Below, in pieces: positions 56,301 through 64,000 of a DNA stretch of 64,000 nt (its first letter is position 1; each line of letters begins with the position of its first letter). Made by a program: the position numbers and the translations under genes. Under the pieces are notes generated by a model. That model searched no databases and was not told where the DNA came from. It saw only the letters and a program-made list of their open reading frames with translations. The stretch is from Forficula auricularia (taxonomy: Eukaryota > Arthropoda > Insecta > Dermaptera > Forficulidae): the NCBI GenBank assembly GCA_024734495.1, contig JALMQS010000852.1, positions 1,302,001 to 1,366,000 of the forward strand. Reading direction: 5' to 3'.

Positions 56301-56714
56301 CCTCTCAATCCCTCCCATCAATTAAATTGTTTAATTTTAATATATATATATTAATATTTGCTATAAACCTATTAGTGGGTTTTAAAATTGAAGAACCAAT
56401 TAATAAATAAACTGCAACGGATCGTTGCTAAACTTTATCCAAATTCATTTGAAATATTAATATGTTTGTTCCTTTATTATTAATCAGATATCACTTTCAA
56501 TTTGTAGTTCATGTTGACATTAATTAAAAATAATTCTGATTTAATAGTCGAGGAACAACCATTCTACATTGGATTTTTGACATTTCGGTTATTATTGTAA
56601 CCATTCCTGAAGACATGGAGGAATCGACTTAAAATCAAAAATAGCCATCGATTCTCATCTAATACTTAAGGAATAACAATTCTACATTAGGTTTTGGACG
56701 TTTCAAGCTTGAGT

Positions 56715-58085
56715 TGTTTACCAAAAAAGAATTTAGTCTTTTTGATTTTAAGTCGATTCTTCCACGTTTTCAGTAGAGGTTACCATTAATAGTCAAAACA
56801 TCAAAAATGGAATGCAATAAGGTTATTCCTCTAGTATTAGATAAGAATCGATCGTTATTTTTGATTTTAAGTCGATTCCTCCATGTCTTCAGCAATGGTT
56901 ACCAATAATAATCGAAACGTCAAAAACCTAATGTAGAATTGTTATTCCTCAAGTATTAGATGAGAATCGATGGCTATTTTTGATTTTAAGTCGATTCCTC
57001 CATGTCTTCAGCAATGGTTACCAATAAAAACCGAAATGTCAAAAATCCAATATAGAATGGTTATTTCTCAAGTATTAGATGAGAATCAATCGCTATTTTT
57101 GGTTTAAAGTCGATTCCTCCATGTCTTCAGCAATGGTTACCAATAAAAACCGAAATGTCAAAAATCCAATATAGAATGGTTTTTCCTCAAGTATTAGATG
57201 AGAATCAATCGCTATTTTAGGTTTAAAGTCGATTTTTCTATGTCTTCAGCAATGGTTACCAATAAAAACCGAAACGTCAAAAATCCAATATAGAATGGTT
57301 ATTTCTCAAGTATTAGATGAGAATCAATCGCTATTTTTGGTTTAAAGTCGATTTTTCTATGTCTTCAGCACTGGTTACCAATAAAAACCGAAACGTCAAA
57401 AATCCAATATAGAATGGTTATTCCTCAAGTACTAAATGAGAATCAATCGCTATTTTTGATTTTAACTCGATTCCTCTATGTCTTCAGCAATGGTTACCAA
57501 TAAAAACCGAAACGTCAAAAATCCAATATAGAATGGTTATTCCTCAAGTATTAGATGAGAATCAATCGCTATTTTTGGTTTAAAGTCGATTTCTCTGTGT
57601 CTTCAGCAATGGTTACCAATAAAAACCGAAACGTCAAAAATCCAATATAGAATGGTTATTTCTCAAGTATTAGATGAGAATCAATCGCTATTTTTGGTTT
57701 AAAGTCGATTTTTCTATGTCTTCAGCACTGGTTACCAATAAAAACCGAAACGTCAAAAATCCAATATAGAATGGTTATTCCTCAAGTACTAGATGAGAAT
57801 CAATCGCTATTTTTGATTTTAACTCGACTCCTCTATGTCTTCAGCAAAGGTTACCAATAAAAACCGAAACGTCAAAAATCCAATATAGAATGGTTATTCC
57901 TCAAGTATTAGATGAGAATCAATCGCTATTTTTGGTTTAAAGTCGATTTCTCTATGTCTTCAGCAATGGTTACCAATAAAAACCGAAACGTCAAAAATCC
58001 AATATAGAATGGTTATTCCTCAAGTACTAGATGAGAATCAATCGCTATTTTTGGTTTAAAAATCGATTTCTCTATGTCTTCAGCA
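56715..58085. repeat. Tandem array, period 119 bp, about 11 units
   Basis: GTCTTCAGCAATGGTTACCA recurs at 56885, 57004, 57123, 57242, 57361, 57480, 57599 and onward with a constant spacing of 119 bp. Units contain CCGAAACGTCAAAAATCCAA and GATGAGAATCAATCGCTATT. The middle units are almost the same, so the array was amplified recently. Confidence 0.9.
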
Positions 58086-58574
58086 AAGGTAACGGATAAG
58101 AAAACAACGCAGTTGCTATGGTTACTTATAAAATTTCCTCCCAAATTTTTACCATTTCACAGCGAGAAGCCTAACCATTCTTACTTAAGTTAGGTTAAAT
58201 GAGCTATATTAAAACGATCAACTGAATAAATTTTAAAGGATTTAAAATAAAAAATTAAAAATGTACTATTTTATTCTTAGAGTAAAGTACTTTAAAATAT
58301 AATTTTACTAAAAACTTTATTTAACCTTTTTTGTGGTCTCCGAGGTACTTAATTAGGATATTAAATTTCATCAAAATTGGTTAAGTCATTTTCAAGATAT
58401 TTAGAAAAAACTAAAAAAGTACTGAAATAAAGTACTAATATTTGTGGGCCGATATGTACCAAAAACTAATCAGCGCTTCATTTTGTTAAAAGAATGCTAG
58501 GTTTTCAATTTCATTTCAATCGGTGCAACGATGTGGAAAAAATCGTGGGCCAAAAAAACGATAACATACATACA

Positions 58575-58899
58575 AAATATGATTTCGGGTTTGAAATCGG
58601 GGTTTTTAAAAAGATTTGAAAGTCTTTTTAAATATATTTTATTTGTTTTAATTACAGATAGTTTACAATTTTAGGAAAGGTGTTTTTATTTTTTGTAACT
58701 TGAAGGAAACACTTTAGTAAAAACCTTCCGGGACAATTTTGAGTGAGGCTCGGGCAAGTTTAGGGCTCGTGCGAGCTGTCGGCAAAATGACAATGAGAGC
58801 GGCGCTCTCAGGGGTTTTTATACAGTATTTACTGCTGGATCAGCAAGCCAAGTAGAGATCCTACAGGGGGCTGACCAAGCAGTTCTTAGCGTTATAACT
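58575..58899 (-). repeat. 3' LTR of the gypsy element
   Basis: Plus-strand view: AAATATGATTTCGGGTTTGA to TTCTTAGCGTTATAACT. Differs from the other LTR by a few substitutions and a small indel cluster near 58660-58680. Confidence 0.85.
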
Positions 58900-58916
58900 C
58901 CTCCACCCTTTAAAAA

Positions 58917-59117
58917 TCAAGCCGAGGGTTGGCCGAAGTTTAGGGCAACTGAGGCTTGGTTATTACTTACAGTGTTTCCAACTATTTTACGTCTAATTAC
59001 AATTTTCTTTACAAATTTAGATGCAAATACAATCATGATTACATTATTATTATTATTACAATTTATAATAGTATTTGTTATTAATTTAATATTTAAGGAT
59101 TTTAAATTTATTTCCAA
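58917..59117 (-). CDS. Short ORF at the 3' end of the gypsy element
   Basis: 66 codons with a hydrophobic segment (VIMIVFASKF) and a polar tail, ending just before the purine tract. By position it could be the C-terminal remnant of an envelope-like ORF, or the end of pol. Weak. Confidence 0.3.
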   Translation of the reverse strand: MEINLKSLNIKLITNTIINCNNNNNVIMIVFASKFVKKIVIRRKIVGNTVSNNQASVALNFGQPSA

Positions 59118-59149
59118 AAGGTTAAGGAAGGAGATATGATTTTTGTCAA

Positions 59150-61320
59150 ATTGAGTGGATACTTATTTTAACTTAAGGTAACTAGATTGGTTATATTTTG
59201 ATAGGATTTGTGCTTCTAAATTTAAGTCTAGTGGGTGGTTAGCTTCTACGTTTATTATACTGAAAGGGGTTAATTTTGTGGTGGAGTGAATCGAGTAATT
59301 GTATGCGATAACGGCATATTCAAATTTTGTAGTTATGGGGTCCGTTTTGAAATTTTCTTTATTGTTTAGGATTCTAATATGTTCAATAATTGTGTAGTGG
59401 AACCTCCTCTATCGGAGAATTTGATTTCAGTTATAATAAAAATGTACTAGTTATATTCGTCGAATAGTCTTGTTTCAGTGAATTATATGGCTCGAATAGA
59501 AGTAACTAAAAAAAATTTTTTTTGAAAGTTTATAATGTCGGGCTCGAACTTTTCTTCTGATATGTTGACCATGAATCTCCAAAACTTGTCTGCGAATAAT
59601 TTCTTTATTTGGATGGAAGTAACCGGATCTTAAGTAAATTTGATTCGAAAAGTGGTTAAGCGATTTATCTATGATTTTAATGCTGTGAGTGTCTACTGTC
59701 TCGGGTGAATTTGGTGAAGGGGTTTGCCTTAATTGTCTATCTAATTTATTTAGTATGGCGGGATTGATAGATACTGGTGGTTTGGTATTTTCATTTAGAA
59801 TTTCTACGGGGTTTAAAGTTGAGAGTGCCGGGGAGGTATTTGTTCTAATTTTGTGGGTCTGAATGAATATAGTAGTTGGAACTGGGTGCGATGTATTCTT
59901 TAAGTTTTATAAGGTCTTTCCCGAAATTTTGTATTGGAAAATTTACTATTAAAATTTTTTCGAACATAATTTATTGACGTGGCCGGGGCTTGAAAGGGTT
60001 AAATAACAATTTGATTTAAAAAGGTGGTTAATCGGTTTTTCTATTTTAATTAAATTTAGCGGTGGGGTTTTTGAGTTTGGTATGAAACTTTCATTTAATT
60101 CTCGTTCCAAGTTTTGTATTTTGTTCGGGTCTAATTGGAGTTATTAAATTTTGAGGGTTATTTATTTACTCGTAAAAGTCAATGGTGTTCTGAACGTTTA
60201 CATTGATTTCTGCGGGGTTTCGAGATAGAGAATCGGCTACATAATTTGTTGAGCCTTTTTCTATAGTTTATGTCGAATTCGTACTCATTTAATTTGTTTG
60301 ACCGTGGTCGGGATAAAAATTTTGTATAGCTAAAATTTAGTCGGGGTTTGGTCTTATGCTTTCTGGTAGCACTAGGTGACCGAGGAAAAACACTTCCCAT
60401 TTTATAAATTCACAACTGTCCAATTTAAAGTTTGCTCTATTGAGCCTGTCAGATACTAAATTTCAATATGTTCTTGTAGACCGTTGGAAAAATTATTATT
60501 TTGTCTAAATAGTCAAAACAAATTTGGTTCAACAGGCCGTCAAGAATATTATTCATAGTATTTTAAAATGTACTAGGGCTATTCTTTTAAATCGAAAAGC
60601 ATTCGACAGTACTGGTAGTAATCATGTTCAGTACTAAATGCTATTTTTGTTTCTTTATAGGCTGATTCCATCTTAATTTTGATGCGAACCGTTAGCCAAA
60701 TCTAGAGTCGAAAAGTTATTTGCTTTAGCCTATATTTATAGAGAATTTTGTTGTGTTTACCGGTATATCATCGGTGGTTCGAATAAAATATTTAATTTGA
60801 TTGGTAGAAGTGAGTAGTGAATTTTAGTCATAATAAAAATTTTGAAACAATTTCGTGAGTCCGAATTTTTCTTCATCATTCAGATGGTCAACTCGAAACG
60901 TCGAAAGATCAACATTAAGATTGTTTATCGCTGACAGTCTCGATCTGATATTCAGATAATGAATTTTTAAAAGTTTGGATTTTTGTGTCTAATGTGTCAT
61001 TTACAAGTCGAATTTTGCCTGAAGTTTCCGAATATTATCAAATAATATAATAATATAATAATATTTCGAACTTGGAATAAAAATTATACAAATGAAATAC
61101 AAGGGGAACATTGGTGTGAAAAATTTCAAAAAATGATCTTTTAATTACAAAATTTTGTTTTTAAAAAGCTTTTAAGTAACTCGTTATTAAGTTCATTTCC
61201 GGCGTCTGTAATTAATTTTTGGGGTAGCGGAAGTCTGCTGAATATTCTTTCTATATACTTCGTTTTTTTTTTTTTTTTTTTTTTTTTTAATCCGATGTCA
61301 AATTATTTATTAAATGCTTA
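59150..61320 (-). pseudogene. Gypsy pol remnant (RT, RNase H, integrase)
   Basis: Broken by many stops and frameshifts. Recognisable pieces on the minus strand: RT FSTLDLA (about 60690); KWEVFFLGHLV (about 60400); RNase H tail NEYEFDINYRK and ADSLSRNPAEIN (60290-60190); integrase core end HYTIIEHIRILNN and AYNYSIHSTTKLTP (59390-59270). Pieces lie closer together than in a full pol, so internal deletions are likely. It cannot encode working enzymes. Confidence 0.7.
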
Positions 61321-61321
61321 T

Positions 61322-62689
61322 TTAGCGAAACTTTACCTTTGTAATTTTTTCCATCTCTCTATCACGTGAATATTTATTATCTATCTCTATGGGGTTTTTA
61401 ATTTCCTTCCTGTTTTTAATTTTTAATCTTTTGTGCGTGGGTTGATGAATTTGTTTTCTATCACCTAACATCTGACCTCTTGTTTTCAATAACTGGCTAA
61501 TTTTAACATTTATCACAGGTTCATTGACCTTATTAGTATTATCCCTTTTATCCCTTACCTTTTTATTTACTTGTTCCCATGGATTCTTTATAATAACCAT
61601 ATCAGTTTTATTCTCATTAAGCTTTATTTGTTCTACAACTGGCTTATCTAAGGGTTCATATTTCTCTTTAACTAGATTACTAGTTGAATCACGGCTTGCA
61701 TCATCACTTTTGCCGAGTGAACCTTTTTTATCTGTCTCGCTAATATTAATATGATATTTAAGTTTATATATCGTATTCTCATATGTAATTACGTCATTTA
61801 CTAATATATCGTCATTGCCTGAATCAAGCTGGGGTGTGGTTTCATGAGCGTTATAATTGTGGGGTATGGACCGTGAGGTCGAAGGTGTTGTTTGTGGTTG
61901 TAAATTTCTACTATGTGTGAAGAGTGGTCTGGGTGAAAAAGTATGTGGTTGTCTGGGTGTAAAGGAATTTGGCTGTCTAGGTGAGAAGGGGGTAGATTGT
62001 CTCATATTAGTGGGGGTGCGAAATCTATTAGAGTGTGATGAATTTTGTATTGGGGATGGGGATGGTAAGGCATATTTAAACTGTGTTTGGGGTTGTGTGA
62101 AATTAGGTCTTTGAGGTTGATTATACGGTTTATTTTTAATATATTGATACTCGTTGGTGAGCATCGAATAGGCATCACTAAGAGTTTCCGGTCCCTTAGT
62201 TACCAATAGGGAACTGAGGGGCTCGTTTAATCCCTTTAAAAATACCCTCAAACTTAAATCTTGATGGTACTTTTTTAAAGTTTCGATCGCCGGTCCCGCG
62301 TAATTTAGAGTGAAGTAATTTTGAGTTAGGTTTAGTATTGCAGTTATTTTTTCAAAATAATCAAATGGTGAATCATTTTTCTGCGTTAATTTTGTGAGTT
62401 CCATATTTAATGTAAATAGGTCTCTTTTATCTTGGTATAAATTTTTTAGGGCCTCTTTAACTTCTTCCCAATTATCCAACGGATGGTTTGCTAATTTAGC
62501 AGAAGCATCCCCCTTAATTTTCGAAACTATCGAATGGATTAAATAGGTATTTTCAAAATGGTCTGGTTCGTCTCGATTATAAAATTTATTTATTAGTTGG
62601 TCTGATACTGTTAAAAATCTCGTTAAGGTTTCTGGTTGCCCAGTAAAGTCTGGTACCATATTTAAAAATTTGTCTTGAAATTCTGCCAT
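61322..62689 (-). CDS. Gypsy gag polyprotein, open frame
   Basis: 455 codons. The N-terminal half is a capsid-like domain (KFLNMVPDFTGQPETL near residue 8; NLYQDKRDLFTLNMELTK; FLKGLNEPLSSLLV), then a Q/P/S-rich linker with repeated 'PRQPxxFxPR' units (about 195-290), then a basic C-terminal part rich in K and N. No CCHC knuckle, as in many insect gypsy elements. It would form the particle shell. The start is the first ATG after a leader of about 620 nt. Open although pol is broken. Confidence 0.8.
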   Translation of the reverse strand: MAEFQDKFLNMVPDFTGQPETLTRFLTVSDQLINKFYNRDEPDHFENTYLIHSIVSKIKGDASAKLANHPLDNWEEVKEALKNLYQDKRDLFTLNMELTKLTQKNDSPFDYFEKITAILNLTQNYFTLNYAGPAIETLKKYHQDLSLRVFLKGLNEPLSSLLVTKGPETLSDAYSMLTNEYQYIKNKPYNQPQRPNFTQPQTQFKYALPSPSPIQNSSHSNRFRTPTNMRQSTPFSPRQPNSFTPRQPHTFSPRPLFTHSRNLQPQTTPSTSRSIPHNYNAHETTPQLDSGNDDILVNDVITYENTIYKLKYHINISETDKKGSLGKSDDASRDSTSNLVKEKYEPLDKPVVEQIKLNENKTDMVIIKNPWEQVNKKVRDKRDNTNKVNEPVINVKISQLLKTRGQMLGDRKQIHQPTHKRLKIKNRKEIKNPIEIDNKYSRDREMEKITKVKFR

Positions 62690-63295
62690 TTTAATTAATT
62701 TTAATTTTACAAGTTTTTACTTAAATTAATTTCTTAAATTATAGCTTAAGAGTTCTATAGTTATTATTTATTTATTATTTATTTCACAAAATACTCTGGA
62801 AATTCCTCACCAAATAGTTTTTTAAATTTTATTTTTAATTTAGTTTCCTGGGCTGAGGTTAATTTGCGATTAATTTTTTGTTCTGAAAAATTTTTTATTT
62901 CCAGGTGAAATTCTATGTTTTCAAAAAATTTTATTGAATAATTTATTAATACGTTTATTTATTAGGCATAAAGAATTTATGTATTATATTCTTTATATTA
63001 TTTATAGAATGTTTTTAAATGTTTATGTATATATTTTTTTTTTAAATTGATATGACTCACATATCTTCGGCGACGAAAGGTGTCTTCTTTCTTGGCGGAC
63101 GTCTCGCTGATAAAATTGCTTCAGGTTACCAGGGCAATGGACTCGATGACTCACTCGCGGCTCACTGTTTGCTTGCAGCTGGGTGCGTGGGTGAAGGTCA
63201 AGGATGTCAACTGGTAGACTCGTTGAATGGGGACTCGGGTAATAAAGATTAAAAAATCACCGAAATTTGGTTTTGTTGTCAAATTTCGTTTACCA
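62690..63295 (-). other. Gypsy leader (5' untranslated region)
   Basis: Between primer site and gag. The part 63050-63250 is more GC-rich, perhaps a packaging region. A 66-codon plus-strand frame there is not supported. Confidence 0.5.
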
Positions 63296-63313
63296 GATCC
63301 TACCGACTGCGCC

Positions 63314-63635
63314 AAATATGATTTCGGGTTTGAAATCGGGGTTTTTAAAAAGATTTGAAAGTCTTTTTAAATATATTTTATTTGTTTTAATTACAATATT
63401 TTAAGTTTACAAAGGTCGTTTTTATTTTTTGTAACTTGAAGGAAACACTTTAATAAAAACCTTCCGGGACAATTTTGAGTGAGGCTCGGGCAAGTCTAGG
63501 GCTCGTGCGAGCTGTCGGCAAAATGACAACGAGAGCGGCGCTCTCAGGGGTTTTTATACAGTATTTACTGCTGGATCAGCAAGCCAAGTAGAGATCCTAC
63601 AGGGGGCTGACCAAGCAGTTCTTAGCGTTATAACT
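63314..63635 (-). repeat. 5' LTR of the gypsy element
   Basis: Same sequence as the LTR at 58575, next to the primer site. On the minus strand it starts AGTTATAACGC and ends CATATT(T), the AGT...ATT form typical of this gypsy group. Confidence 0.85.
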
Positions 63636-64000
63636 TACATACATACATACATACATCCGCACGCACTAAATGAAAAAATCGCACTTTTTGGCCTCTCGAC
63701 GAGACCCCATGTAATTCTTGGCAAAACCGTCACGTGCCAAAATTCAACCTAATTGAATACTACAATTTGTGACCTTAATTGAGTCCATGGGTTCCGCAGT
63801 CTCCACCTGAGGACCCCCCGAAGCCACGCTTGCCCCGAGAGCGATTACAACACTTTACCCATGCTTCGCATTGACAAAGCAAAACTAATTTAGTAAATAA
63901 AAGATAATTGAAAAAAATGTGAAACAAACTTTTTTATTGAGATTTTCAATCTATCAATAATTACCTTGAATTAAGAAAAAGATCAATTACGATGAAATCG

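Larger units (their letters stand above)
58575..63635 (-). mobile_element. Gypsy-superfamily LTR retrotransposon, pol decayed
   Basis: Minus-strand element with LTRs of about 322-325 bp and 4-bp TSD TACA (58571-58574, 63636-63639). The primer site TGGCGCAGTCGGTAGGATC (63313-63295, minus) follows the 5' LTR; this sequence is used by 17.6/297-type gypsy elements with tRNA-Ser (recalled). The purine tract AAAGGGTGGAGG precedes the 3' LTR (58911-58900). Order on the minus strand: leader, gag (open), pol (broken), short ORF. Not autonomous. Confidence 0.85.
56408..63884. mobile_element. D-family element, split by a gypsy element
   Basis: Left end TAAACTGCAACGGATCGTTG, right end CTTTACCCATGCTTCGCATT (63853-63872). 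The D sequence stops at 58574 (ACATACATACA) and resumes at 63636 (TACATACATAC). The left palindrome arm is short (56550-56705), the right arm long. Confidence 0.7.

Noticed and set aside
63052..63252. 66-aa plus-strand ORF
   Set aside because: Antisense to the gypsy leader; no motif.

Overview
The window looks like one locus of an AT-rich, transposon-saturated arthropod nuclear genome, most likely an insect. Evidence for this is a spliced gene with GT-AG introns, a TATA-box promoter, many degenerate mobile elements (LINEs, hAT, mariner, Tc1, Harbinger, piggyBac-like, gypsy LTR, SINE) and long foldback repeats. I cannot resolve the insect order. No bacterial features (operons, ribosome binding sites, CRISPR) and no tRNA or rRNA genes were found.

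The only host gene I can support lies on the minus strand and spans about 44 kb, from an ATG at 54555 to a stop at 10486. It is a variant ionotropic glutamate receptor (IR) most like the Ir75 group. I assembled it exon by exon. Eleven exons (54402-54555, 50147-50325, 42203-42342, 36145-36399, 28733-28900, 27396-27598, 23283-23491, 19090-19236, 16426-16550, 16244-16355, 10486-10650) join with matching phases at GT-AG sites into 1857 nt, that is 618 codons plus stop, with no internal stop. They encode a signal peptide, N-terminal domain, ligand-binding lobe S1, M1, pore loop, M3, lobe S2 and M4. A TATA box lies 36 bp upstream of the ATG.

Almost everything else is mobile DNA in the introns and flanks, much of it nested. 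Main families, using my own labels: P (units bounded by the motif CCGACTTC, with an inverted-repeat core whose loop occurs in both orientations); D (palindromic elements carrying a 119-bp tandem repeat); B (elements with tandem units of about 100-125 bp and C- or G-runs); E and G (large foldbacks); H (short hairpin cassettes with hammerhead-like cores). There are ten LINE copies or fragments, several with exact target-site duplications (TSDs), and one tRNA-derived SINE.

Layout: 1-10480, 3' flank of the receptor gene (foldbacks, LINE end, Harbinger remnant, two unassigned GC-richer stretches). 10486-19236, last four exons with a degraded hAT element (11840-15934) in intron 10. 19237-36400, exons 4-7 among LINEs, P, B and D copies, a mariner and hairpin cassettes. 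36540-42086, a TTAA-flanked element in intron 3 holding a B copy split by an internally deleted LINE, then a second LINE. 42203-50325, exons 2-3 separated by a foldback that holds a young LTR element with 1.5-kb LTRs and a single 384-aa ORF. 50326-54600, intron 1, exon 1 and promoter. 54600-64000, upstream region with a LINE fragment and a D palindrome split by a gypsy element with open gag and decayed pol.

The genes do not form a pathway: one chemosensory receptor gene persists intact in a transposon landscape.
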